A stretch of 64,000 nt of DNA, taken from assembly GCA_963576565.1 (NCBI GenBank), contig OY755040.1:85070321-85134320 (forward strand), in the 5' to 3' direction. The DNA comes from Aspidapion aeneum. Lineage: Eukaryota > Arthropoda > Insecta > Coleoptera > Brentidae. The notes beneath the pieces are model-generated. The model did not search any database, was not told the origin of the DNA, and saw nothing but the letters and a program-made list of their open reading frames with translations. Positions 10,909 through 22,450 of this stretch are shown in pieces. The position numbers and the translations under genes were made by a program. Within the stretch, counting starts at the first letter, position 1. Every line of letters begins with the position of its first letter.

Positions 10909-11260
10909 TGTACCCACTTGGTGCATCAATTACACAAAATTAAATATCAAATCAAGACTGAAAACAACCGAAATTTTTATTGCTCACACTTACCCTTTTT
11001 CCAGGCTGCTCCAGCTCCCATATGAGACTCTGAACGGACACAAGATATCTTTTCCGTTCTTTAGCCTCGTGTTGGTCAGCTTCGGCACAAGACCCTCTAA
11101 TCTAAGCACCTTCACGGTCAAAATCTGAGATGAGAGTGTGTGAGCGATAAGGCAAATTTCTATTAGGAACCCAATTCCCGAAATATAACGAAATGCTGTA
11201 TTGGGACCGTTCCCAAACTAGATATAATAAAAAAAGCCACTTGGGACCCAATTCCCAACA
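10909..11260 (-). repeat. Pao-1 3' LTR
   Basis: On the plus strand it begins TGTACCCACTTGGTGCATCA and ends GGGACCCAATTCCCAACA. It matches 17256-17607 except for about three substitutions. TG/CA ends and the adjacent ATACA duplication confirm the boundary. Confidence 0.95.
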
Positions 11261-11511
11261 TTACCGCCCACTTAAAAAATATAAAAAAAAAACTATTTTT
11301 TACCCCCAATAAAGGATAAAACGATTTAAGAAAAGAAAAAAAAAACAAAATATTAAAAATTCCACCTGTAGGGATCTGTCCCTAGAAAAATAAAAATAAA
11401 ACTAATGACTGTTGCAGCACACATGATTGTAATAATCATACTTCAGTCAAAAAACAAAAAAAAAGATTCTAAAATTACACGCTAATTTTTTCTTCAAAAA
11501 AAATCAATGAT

Positions 11512-14231
11512 TTACTGCGTCGGCAACGGACAAACCTTGACTAAAGGGCGATCTAATAAACCTTTGGTGGTCTGCAATTGTACAACCCTAGGAATGCCGT
11601 CGGGACTCTTATAAACCTTACTAATACGGACAAGAGACCAGCGCAGTGGTGGAGTATTTTCCTCCTTGATAACAACAAGCGATCCCACTTGAGGGGGTTT
11701 ATCAGGAGTATTCCATTTTTGCCGAACTTGCAACTGATGGAGATATTCCATGTGCCACCTTTGCCAAAAACTCTGATGAAGTTGTTGCACTAGTTGCCAA
11801 CGACTCAGCCGTCCCACTTTAATACCTAAAACATCCTCATCTGGAGGCGCAGTTAAAGGTTCCAATGTCAAAAAATGTCCAGGCGTCAAGCACGAAAGAT
11901 CATTGGGGTCTGGACTAACACTGCAAAGTGGACGTGAGTTTAAAATGGACTCTATCTGGACCAACACAGTAGACAACTCTTCAAACGTCAAAATCTGTTC
12001 ACCAATCATTCGAATTAGGTGAGCCTTTGTCGATTTAACACCAGCCTCATGGAGACCACCAAAATGTGGAGCCCCAGGAGGGTTAAAATTCCATTTTATT
12101 GTCAGAGTTTCAGATGCTTTCTGACAATAAGAATCCAAGAGATTTTTCGCACCCTTAAAATTCGTGCCCTGATCGCAATACAGTTCTAAGACACGCCCTC
12201 TACGAGCGACAAAATGTCGTAAAGCAGCCAAAAAGGCATCCGATGTCAAGTCTGACACCAACTCTAAATGTACAGCTTTAGTTGGCAAACACACAAAGAG
12301 GCAACCATAGGCCTTTTGCGAACGCACACCACGAGCTCGACTAAGCACAATGTTAAAAGGTCCCATATAATCTACTGCACTATGGGAAAAAGGCTTTAGC
12401 TGAGATATTCTGGCCTTAGGTAAATTTCCCATATAAGGAGAAAAAGGCACAGGCTTTGTGCGATAACACTTATAGCATTTCGATAAGACCGTATGAATTG
12501 CACGTTTCACGGACAAAATCCAAAATTTTTGTACCACTAAATAATGCATCATTCTAGGTCCAGGATGACCATTTTCTCGATGAATCTGCTCAATTATTAA
12601 AATAGTTAACCTATGATCTCTTGGTAGTAACATAGGGTGTTTACTTTCATAGGATAAATCGTCAGTATGACGAAGTCGACCGCCCACTCTGACGACACCC
12701 AGACTATCAATAAAAGGAGCCAACTTTCTTAAACTCTTAGAACAAGATTCATTGTTCATAAGTTTTTGAATATCTTCCGAAAAACACAATTGTTGTACAT
12801 GCCTGACCAGAATGACTAACGCATGGTGCAACTCTTCAAAACATAGTGCCTTCGACACTACAGTCTCTTTAGACTTTTTTACACGAAAAGGTCTTACTAA
12901 ATAGGCAACAATGTTTTGAATTTTACATAATGAAGAAAATCTATTCATCAAATTATCTAACACATTTGACACTATCTCAGTGACAAATGATTTCACTCTT
13001 TGTTCAGCACTAATTTGAACATTTTCCCAATCACTTTCTGTAGAAATAGGCCATTGTTCACTCGATAAATATAACCACTCAGGTCCTTGAAACCACACGG
13101 AGTGATTCATAAAATCGTTAGGCAACAAACCACGAGATAAGCAGTCTGCTGGGTTATTTTTGCCTTCAACATGATTCCAACAGCTAGGAGGAAGGGTCTC
13201 CTGAATTTGAGTCACTCGATTAGCGACAAAAACTTTCCACCTCGAGGGATGATCCTTAATCCAAGCTAAAGTCACTGTGGAATCTGACCAAGCAAACACA
13301 TTGTCAATTTTTACATCTCGCATATTCCTCACTACAAACTCAGTGAGATTACTCAATAAATGCGCAGCACACAGCTCAAGACGAGGCACTGAAATCGTCT
13401 TAAGGGGAGCGACTTTACTTTTGGCACACAAAAGATGCACTGAAATTTCACCAAAATTATCAATTTGTCTTAAATACAAAACAGCTCCATATCCAAGCAT
13501 AGATGCATCACAAAATCCGTGGATATCACTTTGGATCACATTATCCATGGTTGCACGCCTTGGAATGGATAAACCAGATAAAATAGGCAATTGTGAAAGA
13601 TAGAAGGTCCATTGATCAACAATCTCTTGACCAGGACAATCATCAAAACCCAAACCCTGAAGCCATAGGTTTTGCATCAACGATTTAGCTACAAAAACCA
13701 CAGGTGACAAGAATCCCAATGGATCATAGATTCTAGCAATCTGTGACAAAATACTTCTCTTTGTACATGGTTTATCTTGAGGATAAACATGATATGAAAA
13801 CACATCATTTGATGGATTCCACTGTAGACCAAGCACTTTCAAAACAGATTCACTATCATCAAAGCTAATTGATTGTAGGTGACTTTCTGGCACATTTGCT
13901 AGCAATTCTGGACAGTTGCTAGCCCATTTCCTAAGCTCAAACCCTCCACACTTCATTAACTCAATCAGTTGATGCTGAATTTCAAAGGCCTCAGCTAAAC
14001 TATCAGCTGTTCCCAAAGCATCATCAACATAGGTCTGGCAACGCACAATATTCGCTGCCAAAGGATATTTTTCACCATAATCTTCAGCCAACTGGAGCAA
14101 AGTGCGAATAGCCAGGAAAGGACTACAACTTAACCCATATGTCACAGTTCTAAGAATATATTCTTGCACAGGTTCGCTTTGTTTAAAACGCCAAAAAATA
14201 GTCTGGTAGGACATATCTTCATGGTCCACTA
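11512..14231 (-). CDS. Pao-1 pol: RT, RNase H, integrase, C-terminal DUF5641-like domain
   Basis: This is an open frame of about 905 residues. The RT palm has YVDD at residues 67-70 of the frame. RNase H follows with HGFCDASMLGYGAVLYL (about residue 235) and AWSDSTVTLAWIK, and then PADCLSRG. The integrase zinc domain has HRENGHPG...CYKCY, and the catalytic core has VDYMGPF, ELYCDQGTNFKGAKNL and HFGGLHEAGVKSTKAH, giving the D,D,E triad. The end (VGSLVVIKEENTPPLRWSLV to VCPLP) is the DUF5641-type tail of BEL/Pao elements. The frame is offset from the upstream gag frame near 14225-14235, where about 2 nt seem lost just after RQMY. Otherwise there are no stops. Confidence 0.92.
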
Positions 14232-16750
14232 AAATATTTATACATTTGCCTAATATCTGTTGTAAAAATCACCTTTTTCACTCGAAAATTTAACAAAATA
14301 GACACAATATCACTTTGGAGTTTCTGACCAGTCAGCAAAACATCATTAATACTCTTATTATTGGAAGTTTTCGCTGATCCATCAAAGACCACCCTAATAG
14401 ATTTTTTACTATCACCTTGTTCCTTCCAAACCCCATGGTGAGGAATGTAATACTGTCCAAAGTTCCCACTAGTAACAAGACTCATATGGTTCTGGTCTAA
14501 ATAGTCTTGCATGAACTCTGAATAAGCCGTATAAAAAGAAGGATTTTTAAGAAGTCGAACTTCTAGCAAATAAAATCTACGAAGAGCTTGATTTCTAGAT
14601 TCACCTAATGATGCATGCTCACAAAATGGCAGTTTCACAATATATCTACCAGTTTCGTCCCGTGAATGTTGCTCTCTAAATATTTTTTCACATTTCTCAT
14701 CTTCCTTCGACAAAGAAATATCACTTGGTACACCCTCAAGCTGCCAAAATCTCTGCAATGTCTCATTAACATCCACCACTGATGTCAAATAAGTTTTAAT
14801 ACCCACACTATCATTGGACATGACAGGCTTTTGCACACCGCCCACTAAGACATATCCAAAGATGGTATTCATTGCACTAGGACCACCATTTTGCCCTTTT
14901 TTAAACCCTGGCATCAAAACTTGAGAAAACACGTCAGCACCCAATAATAGATCCACATCACGAGGAGTGCCATACTCAGGATCGGCCAATGTCAATCCCG
15001 ACAAATATTTCCAAGTGTCACCAACATCACTAGAAGGTGTCAATCCACAAATAATGGGTACTACTACAGCATTTAATTCAATCGAAAAGGAAGTGTCAAT
15101 ACTTGAACTCAGATTTAGCACAATATTACCAAAAGACACCGAAGATGTCATATTATTTAAGCCAATGAGAGGAGTGCAACCCCCTACACACGGAAGACCT
15201 AACTTTTGAGCACACGAAAGAGTTACAAACGAAGCCTCACTAGCCGAATCAAGTAAAGCACGACATGACACAAAGTTGCCTTGTCTATCACACACATTCA
15301 CTCTAGCAGTAGCAAACAAAACTGTTTTTACAGTCCTAAAACTAGAAATCTTATTCTGACACACATTCACTTTCACTCCTTCCCTTTGATCTGTCCTATC
15401 AACACTAGAAGAAGAATAACCTACCAGACCACTAGCTGCTTTTGAGGACTCCACCGAGGGAACACTAATTGTCTGTTGACCACTCCTTCTTGGAAAATGA
15501 AGAAGGCTCGAATGATTTGAAGCTCTGCAGACTCCACAGCTTTCTGAAGTAGGACAATCTTTCAATACATGTAAGGAAGATAAGCAAAGAAAACACAATT
15601 TTTTACTCTTGGCATATGCATGCCGCTGATATGGATCCATTTCTAGAAACTTATCACAATTTATAAGTGAATGTGTATCCTCCTTGTGACAACAAGGACA
15701 CTTTACCGCCCCTGCGCTAGTCCCTGTCAATAAAACTTGTTTATTACTACCACTATAATTATAACCTTTCACAGACATGTTTGGCTTTTTAAAGCGAGAA
15801 CCCCCCAATGGGCTATTCCCAGACATACACACACTACTAGAACTAGGTTTCGACAAAAGAGCACTATTTTCAAGAGCATGACAATTAGTTTCTAAAAATT
15901 CAATTAGACTTTTATAAGTTGGGATCTTTTCATTACTATGCTCGATTTCAAATCGAGTCTTCAAAAAAGGATCTATTTTTTGTAATAAAAGATTCAACTT
16001 AGTGAAATCCCACAAATCTATGTCTTGATAGGCATCTAACGCCTCTAAATTTTGATTAAATGTCGAAATTAAAGTTCTCAATTCACATGCACTATTATTT
16101 TTTGCTGGTGTAGCATTAACAATAGCCAACCAATAGTCAGTCAAAAAAAGCCTATCATTTTGATACCTTTTTATTAATGCTTGGTATGCAACAGAATAAT
16201 TTCTACCATGAATGGGAATATTTTTAATCACCTCAGCTGCTTCCCCAGTGAGAGATGATACTAACAATTGAAATTTTGAAATATCTGGATAATCTGGATC
16301 TAAATCTACGAGCTGTGAAAACATGTCAAAAAACGTATTCCAATTTCTACGATTACCATCAAAACATGGAATATCCAACCTGGGCTTTACCAATCCCTTG
16401 GTATGACCGCACTGTGATACATTTGAATCGCGATTTGAATCAACTGCATCGGCCGACACCACTGGTGGAAACACTTCTTTAAAAATTTGTTTTATGGAAA
16501 ATTGTATACCATCAAACTCCTCAAGAACCGCTATTTCCCCCTCTACTTTATCGTCAGGAGATAACGCGACAATCTCCATATTTAAGCTTTCGAACTCGTT
16601 TATCCATGGTCCAAGTTGTTCAAAACGAATTCCCAATTTCTTTTTTTCTTTTTCATTTGTTTGTGCCTTTTCCGCAATGCCATATAAAGTTTTCACACGC
16701 GTAAGCAGTGTTTTACGCTTTTTAATAAGGCCCGCTAAATCGCCCGACAT
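14219..16750 (-). CDS. Pao-1 gag-protease and start of RT
   Basis: The ATG at 16750 (MSGDLAGLIKKRKTLLTRVK) opens an 843-residue frame. It has an N-terminal helical Lys/Glu-rich region and a DUF1759-type capsid domain at about residues 125-290 (LDIPCFDGNRRNWNTFFDMF). Cys/His clusters lie at about 349-405 (CPCCHK, CFLCLSSLHVLKDC, CGVCRASNHSSLLH). The protease at about 495 has RALLDSASEASFVT, a DSA active site seen in many BEL/Pao elements instead of DTG. The RT N-terminus then includes VVFDGSAKTSNNKSINDVLL and TTDIRQMYK. The frame closes at 14219 because of the frameshift, overlapping the pol frame by 11 bases. Gag makes the particle and the rest is processed from the polyprotein. Confidence 0.92.
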   Translation of the reverse strand: MSGDLAGLIKKRKTLLTRVKTLYGIAEKAQTNEKEKKKLGIRFEQLGPWINEFESLNMEIVALSPDDKVEGEIAVLEEFDGIQFSIKQIFKEVFPPVVSADAVDSNRDSNVSQCGHTKGLVKPRLDIPCFDGNRRNWNTFFDMFSQLVDLDPDYPDISKFQLLVSSLTGEAAEVIKNIPIHGRNYSVAYQALIKRYQNDRLFLTDYWLAIVNATPAKNNSACELRTLISTFNQNLEALDAYQDIDLWDFTKLNLLLQKIDPFLKTRFEIEHSNEKIPTYKSLIEFLETNCHALENSALLSKPSSSSVCMSGNSPLGGSRFKKPNMSVKGYNYSGSNKQVLLTGTSAGAVKCPCCHKEDTHSLINCDKFLEMDPYQRHAYAKSKKLCFLCLSSLHVLKDCPTSESCGVCRASNHSSLLHFPRRSGQQTISVPSVESSKAASGLVGYSSSSVDRTDQREGVKVNVCQNKISSFRTVKTVLFATARVNVCDRQGNFVSCRALLDSASEASFVTLSCAQKLGLPCVGGCTPLIGLNNMTSSVSFGNIVLNLSSSIDTSFSIELNAVVVPIICGLTPSSDVGDTWKYLSGLTLADPEYGTPRDVDLLLGADVFSQVLMPGFKKGQNGGPSAMNTIFGYVLVGGVQKPVMSNDSVGIKTYLTSVVDVNETLQRFWQLEGVPSDISLSKEDEKCEKIFREQHSRDETGRYIVKLPFCEHASLGESRNQALRRFYLLEVRLLKNPSFYTAYSEFMQDYLDQNHMSLVTSGNFGQYYIPHHGVWKEQGDSKKSIRVVFDGSAKTSNNKSINDVLLTGQKLQSDIVSILLNFRVKKVIFTTDIRQMYKYFSGP

Positions 16751-17232
16751 CTTTCCACTTACAAAACGTCGAACTTTTCGAAAAAAAATAAAAAATCAAA
16801 ACGTTTTCGGAAAAACAAAAAACACTGACCAAAATACACCGAAGTTTGGCTAAGTTCGACAAAAACAATATCAGCTGTTTGGCTGAACCACGGATAATAA
16901 ATATCTGAACGTACGCAAGTCAAGGATTGCGACGTTGCCACTACCAAAAAATCACTGGCTAAAAGGCCAAGTTGCTAACTTTACCCGATAAATCGAACTA
17001 CTGTCCGGTCAGTAAAATGACAATTGTCTTCAAATTTTCATCGTTTCCTCGCTGTTCAAGGCCACAAGAACAAAAAATCTGCCACAGCACAGCGCAAAAC
17101 GATAAAAAATATCACAAAAAAAAACCTGGAAAAAAAGGTTATTTTAAATTATTACAACCACGTGCTGCAAAAATCAAACAAAATCAAATAAATTGCCCGA
17201 TTATAATATAATCCCCAGGGCTTTTTCAGATT

Positions 17233-17249
17233 TGGCTCGCAAAGGACCA
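17233..17249 (-). promoter_or_regulatory. Pao-1 primer-binding site
   Basis: Six bases inside the 5' LTR end (minus strand) lies TGGTCCTTTGCGAGCCA. It starts with TGG, complementary to a tRNA CCA end, and sits where minus-strand synthesis is primed. The cognate tRNA was not identified. Confidence 0.65.
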
Positions 17250-17255
17250 AATTAA

Positions 17256-17607
17256 TGTACCCACTTGGTGCATCAATTACACAAAATTAAATATCAAATC
17301 AAGTCTGAAAACAACTGAAATTTTTATTGCTCACACTTACCCTTTTTCCAGGCTGCTCCAGCTCCCATATGAGACTCTGAACGGACACAAGATATCTTTT
17401 CCGTTCTTTTGCCTCGTGTTGGTCAGCTTCGGCACAAGACCCTCTAATCTAAGCACCTTCACGGTCAAAATCTGAGATGAGAGTGTGTGAGCGATAAGGC
17501 AAATTTCTATTAGGAACCCAATTCCCGAAATATAACGAAATGCTGTATTGGGACCGTTCCCAAACTAGATATAATAAAAAAAGCCACTTGGGACCCAATT
17601 CCCAACA
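17256..17607 (-). repeat. Pao-1 5' LTR
   Basis: A direct repeat of 10909-11260 (352 bp), about 99% identical, followed by the ATACA duplication. In element orientation it starts TGTTGGGAATTGGGTCCCAA and ends in TGGGTACA. Confidence 0.95.
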
Positions 17608-17612
17608 ATACA

Positions 17613-18945
17613 GTTTAGGCTATTTTAGAACATTGGTATATGGTAAGCATGTGCGAATCGTAACCGATCATCACGCACTATGCTGGTTAAAATCAGTTAA
17701 AGATTCCGTAGGAAGATTAGCCAGATGGGCAATAAAATTGTCAGAATTTGACTACACAATAGAACACAAAAGTGGAGCAAAACACAGAGATGCCGACTGC
17801 ATGAGTAGAAATCCCGTGCTAAAACCGAGCGAAAATGAAGACGAACAATTAGAGGAGATACCCACGTTCATTATTGAACCCGAAGATATGGGAAAATTAC
17901 AGAGAGAAGACGAAATTTTGCGAGAGATCATAGACGAATTACAAGATCCTGACAAAATTGGCAGTATTGGACTAAGAAAAATAATAAAAAATTTTAGGCT
18001 TATAGACACAGTTTTACACAAAATAAATCCTAGGCCAGAAGGGCGAGAATTTTTACTAGTAATACCAAAAAATTTTATTGGAGAGATTTTATTTGCACAT
18101 CATAACGAGCCGCTAGGAGGCGCTCACCTAGGAGTGGCCAAAACAACAGAAAAAATTAAAAATCGATATTTTTGGGACCATCAACAAAAACATATCGAAG
18201 ATTTTATTAAAAGATGCCCGGACTGCCAAGCCAGAAAAGGACAACAGAATAGAATTCCCATAGGGCTATTACAACCTATGCGAATAGGCGTTCCTTTTGA
18301 GAGAGTGTCTATGGACCTTCTCGGTCCATTCCCATTATGAAAACTAAAAAATAAAATGATTGTAGTCGCGACAGATTATGCGACAAGATGGGCCGAAACA
18401 GCGCCATTGCCGGACGGAAAAGCAAATTCTGTCGCAAAATTTATGGTCGAAAAATAATCACAAGACATGGATCGCCCAAATATCTGCTGAGCGACAGAGG
18501 GCAAACTTTTAGATCTGAACTAATAATAGAGATGTTAAAAATGATGTGCGTCACAAGCCAGTTTACTACGTCATACCATCCACAGTGCAACGGACTAGTA
18601 GAAAGAATGAATAAAACTATTGCAGATATGTTATCAATGTACACAAATACGTCACATACAGACTGGGATACATTTTTACCTTTAGTGACATCTACCTATA
18701 ATTGTTCAAAACAAGCAACGACCCAGTCCTCGCCATTTATGCTTGTCTATGGTAGGGAACCAATATTACCTATAGAAGCAAATATCATGATGAGTCCACC
18801 ACCGAGTAACACGGAAGAAATCCGAAGCCGGGCACTCGCAGTGCGAAATGCCGCAGCGGAAAATATAAAAAATCAGCAGCAAAAAGACAAAATTTACTAT
18901 GACGCAAAACATGGTTCATGTCAGCAGGATGCTACCTTACTATGA
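17613..18945 (+). pseudogene. ERV-1 RNase H (second half) and integrase
   Basis: This resumes RNase H after the Pao-1 insertion: LGYFRTLVYGKHVRIVTDHH (third acidic residue) and ADCMSRNP. The integrase zinc domain is HHNEPLGGAHLG...CPDCQARKG (HHCC), followed by VPFERVSMDLLGPFP. A TGA at 18338-18340 and frame changes near 18350 and 18450 interrupt the core, which continues with RHGSPKYLLSDRGQTF and HPQCNGLVERMNKTIADML, giving D, D and E. The C-terminal part ends abruptly at 18945 after YYDAKH. The enzyme would insert cDNA into the genome. This copy is inactive. Confidence 0.88.
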
Positions 18946-19959
18946 CCCATGGACACCGGAAGTGACAGAAAATTAAGCTGCCCAAAAAAATTGTTTTAAG
19001 GCCCTTATGGCAAGGCCCTTAGGGCAAAGCCCTTATAACAAGACCTTGTGTCACAAATATTCCCCTGTATATAAAGACACTATTTAAAGTGAAGTGAAAT
19101 AAAATAAAGGACGCTATTTTAGTGAAGTGAAAAAGACATTTTTGTTCAATGCAAAATTTAAATTTTAAAAAAAGATACCTACCTATAATTAAATTAGATT
19201 TTTATTTTTTATTTTCAGTGCAAGTATAAATAAAACAATTAAAAACCGATTAGGAGATGTACGGTATCATGTTATTAAAACACTACAACAGATAATATAA
19301 CAAAGTGTCAAGCAACGACCGCTTTGAAAACTTTATCTAAATAAATATAAACTGTTTATAGGAAATATAATATAAATGGTAAACGACTGACTAATTAGTG
19401 TTCACCAACCTAAGTTTAGAAAACAATTAGGTAGTAATAATAATAAATTAAATTAAATGTTGGGATAACACTCCCGCAAAGTTTAAAAATAAGTTAAAAA
19501 TTATTGAAATATTTAACTTATAAGTATCAACTAATTAGATAAATTGTTTTAAAAACATTTAAGGAATATAAAAATTTTTGATTAAATTTGTTGAGACAAC
19601 TCGGAGTTTGTTTAATAATATCCAAGCCGGTTGTTATAACAACATTTAGAAGTTTAATATTTTTCGTTAAACATTTATATTAACGATCAAAACTTTATAA
19701 ATAATTAAAGTATTTTTTTAAATAAATTAAGATGTTGTGGAAGTAAACCACAACTTTATTTTGATAACTTTTAATATTTTGCTAACAAGGAACAGACGGC
19801 AATAAAACAAATAAAATGCAAAATAAATATCGTAGCCAAACGCTATGAATGCTATTATTTATTATTTTGTTAAAATAAATTTAATTTTAAAAAGAGACAT
19901 TTAATTTTTTAAACACATCTAAAGGCATGTAAATAACATATATTTGCAAAGAATTTTTT
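18946..19959 (+). other. ERV-1 spacer between integrase and env
   Basis: This is very AT-rich sequence with no supported ORF. A short repeat, GCCCTTATGGCAAGGCCCTT and variants, occurs at about 18999-19042. It ends with pyrimidine-rich tracts, TTTTTTATTTTCAG at about 19205-19219 and GAATTTTTTTAG at 19951-19962. These could be splice acceptors for a subgenomic env RNA, as errantiviral env is expressed from a spliced message. No function is demonstrated. Confidence 0.45.
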
Positions 19960-20655
19960 TAGATGGAACTTCATATTGTGCATCATAGCAATTAAGGTCA
20001 CAGAAGCCGAAAACAACCAATCCTACCTAGTAGAAGTCAGTGCCGGAGCATTTTGGAAGGCACTACCGCAAACTGTAGCATACGAAGCTACGATTCCGAT
20101 TACATATAAAAAGGACTGGTCAGAAGAGATCATTACAGAACCAGAGTTACCAAAATATATCTGCGAGTCATATGGCGACAATTGTAACTTGGTATCACAC
20201 ACACATGAGTTAGGGAAGGCATTTAAAAAAGAATTCGATTTGTTAAACGGTAACTGGGGCGCATCTTCGATGAGGACACAAAAATCTAAACAAAATTTAA
20301 GGCCAAAAAGGGCACTAGGCTTCATCGGAGACGCTCTAAATTGGTGTTGTGGGGTCGCGACCGATGAAAAACTCGATATAATTTCTGAGGATGACGAAAC
20401 AGTAAAAAGGCAACTTAACACAATCAGTAAAGGGCTAGGCGAAACCCTTCACAGTATCGGGGAACAGTCAAAACATTTTTCCGATTACACTACAAAAATT
20501 GGCGATACTTTTAAAGATACAGAACGTAAAATAAAATTTATCGACTCAAAAGTTTCAACTTTAAATAAAGAGGTTAAAGTAATCCTGAGGGATGAAGAAA
20601 GTTTTGCTAGCACGTCTCTGGTCAATCAGTATCAAAATTTAAGGCGAATAATATG
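19960..20655 (+). pseudogene. ERV-1 env, 5' part (signal, surface part, furin site, fusion peptide)
   Basis: A hydrophobic start (WNFILCIIAI, about 19964-19993) probably acts as signal peptide. A surface region follows, with Cys pairs such as CESYGDNC. A furin-type site, RPKR, lies at about 20312-20323, directly followed by a hydrophobic ALGFIGDALNW stretch that fits a fusion peptide. Then comes an amphipathic helical region. This is the plan of errantivirus Env and the related baculovirus F proteins, which mediate membrane fusion. The frame ends at a TGA (20654-20656) just inside the duplicated block. The 3' continuation exists in two damaged copies. No intact env is present. Confidence 0.8.
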
Positions 20656-22448
20656 AAATATAAACTCGCGCACTAAGAAAACAAAAAATTATTGAATCAT
20701 GCAAAGCAAGAAAAATCCCTATTGAAATAGACAATCCAGAGGTTTTACGAAAGGATTTAGATAATTTGGAAAAACAAATCTATTCATCAAATCAAGGTTT
20801 GGCAATTTAAAAAGAAAAAATTTCAAAATTTTACGAACTTCCAATATGCGACTGCAGCATCACGGAAAATAAAATTTTTATTCACATTAAAATACCGATT
20901 ATACAATACAGACAAAAGTGGGACCTTTATGAACTGACCACCACACCCTTCGCATGGTTCAATCAAACATGTACAATACCACACCAGGCATTGTACATCG
21001 CTGTCTCAAAAAATAATTACGGAAAAGAAGAGATTAGACAAATTTCAGTTACAGGGCTACACTTATGTAGACCTTATCACGACAAATTATGTTTTATTCC
21101 TAGGTTTCTGCTGATAATATACAGGGACAAGAGTGCGCCAAAAAATTGTATCACGGCGCGTTTGTAGAAGAAATAAGTTGGCACTCAGGCAACAACTCTG
21201 CAAGATTTATTCTCCCTTCAAATCGGCGAAAAAGTTAATGCAAACATTGTCAATTGTGGCTCCGGCGAATAAAAAATTCGTCGTATAATTAAATGCCGGT
21301 ATATTTTATTTATACACGTGCTTAATGTAATTGTAAAAACCGCATAGATTACATAACCGTATACTATGCCGGTAGTTTTGTATAATAAATAATTTTTATA
21401 AATGTTTACGACCTGCACTGCGCGTCGTAGTCCGCAAATGGGAGAACTCATTTTTACCGTGATATTTCATGTCAAAGTCTACGCGAAAAGATTATTGAAG
21501 AAATATTATAGTAAATGATAGGAGCTAACCCATTTGCCGACAAGCTAATTGCCACACAGAAGAGATCGCCAAGTATAATTGTATATTATTACAATGTTAA
21601 TAATTTTTATGAATCACAGGGTTGAGATTGAGAGATGTAAGGGGAATAAATTATAATGAAGGGCGTATACCCTAGAAAAAATAAATGTATGACATACATA
21701 ATATTTTAAACTTAATTAAATAATTTCTATAATGTTCTTAAAAGGTGCAAAACGCACACATTGTTTTGAATGTATAATAAAACAAATTGTGGAATGTATA
21801 AGCAAAGGTGTATTAAATTAAACATATTTTTTCGAATGTTATCGAATGATATAAGTATAAGCAGGCTAAGTAAGCAGGGTTGCCAGGGTATAAATAATTC
21901 TAAAATGAACCGAGAACAATTAAATTATTTTTTCTCATTTTTGTAATTTTTGTTTCTTTTTAATGTAAACATATGTAAATATTTATTATGTCCTAACATC
22001 GTCTGTGCATTAATTTTTTAGATCCACCTATTCTACTCGTTCCCAACATGAAGAAAGAAGACATGGAAGAACGACGACATCCTGACATAACCAAGACGTC
22101 ACAAAAGGCCTAGCAAAGCGGCCAAAAAGATCAACCAAAGTAATGCAAAAGACGAAAAAGTGGTGAGCAGGGCCGATTAGCACTGGTGTACAGCAGACAA
22201 ATCGCCATAGAGCCAACCCATCAAGTAGTCAACCCAGACATAGCTAACAGCCGATACCACAAGGCAACAGCCGATAACACAAGGCAACAGCCGATACCAC
22301 AAGGCAACAGCCGATAGCACAAGGCAACAGCCGATACCACAAGGCAACAGCCGATAACACAAGGCAACAGCCGATACCACAAGGCAACAGTCGATACCAC
22401 AAGGCAAGACAGCTACCCAGAGCGCAGCATGAAAAACCGGGGGGAGCC
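20602..22448 (+). repeat. ERV-1 env/3' region, tandem copy A (internally deleted)
   Basis: This starts at TTTTGCTAGCACGTCTCTGG, the same as copy B at about 22451. It runs through a piece of env, then non-coding sequence, the 20-bp minisatellite and the purine tract GGGGGG. Compared with copy B it lacks about 0.8 kb of env, the gap lying around 21180-21210. Stops interrupt the env portion (for example near 20655 and 20808). The remaining sequence is nearly identical to copy B. Confidence 0.9.
22246..22405 (+). repeat. 20-bp minisatellite, copy A (8 units)
   Basis: Eight head-to-tail units of AACAGCCGATACCACAAGGC, with A/G variants at one position (ATAACAC, ATAGCAC). The long open frames on both strands here come from the stop-free unit, not from coding selection. 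Confidence 0.95.
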
Positions 22449-22450
22449 AG

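Larger units (their letters stand above)
10909..17607 (-). mobile_element. Pao-1: BEL/Pao LTR retrotransposon, nearly intact
   Basis: This is 6,699 bp with two 352-bp LTRs and a 5-bp target duplication ATACA (10904-10908 and 17608-17612). In its own orientation (minus) it runs LTR (TGTTGGGAATTGGGTCCCAA...), primer-binding site, gag-protease-RT frame, pol frame, a purine-rich tract (AGTGGGCGGTAA, 11261-11272) and LTR. The LTRs differ at only about three positions, so the insertion is recent. It lies antisense within RNase H of ERV-1. Confidence 0.95.

Noticed and set aside
17540..17607. Apparent start of the ERV-1 RNase H frame inside the Pao-1 LTR
   Set aside because: The first codons are LTR sequence fused by the insertion. 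Real viral coding begins after ATACA at 17613.
21218..21451. Same 65-77-residue minus-strand frame at 21218-21451 and 23899-24096
   Set aside because: It is antisense to the end of env and adjoining non-coding sequence, and is repeated only because the block is duplicated.
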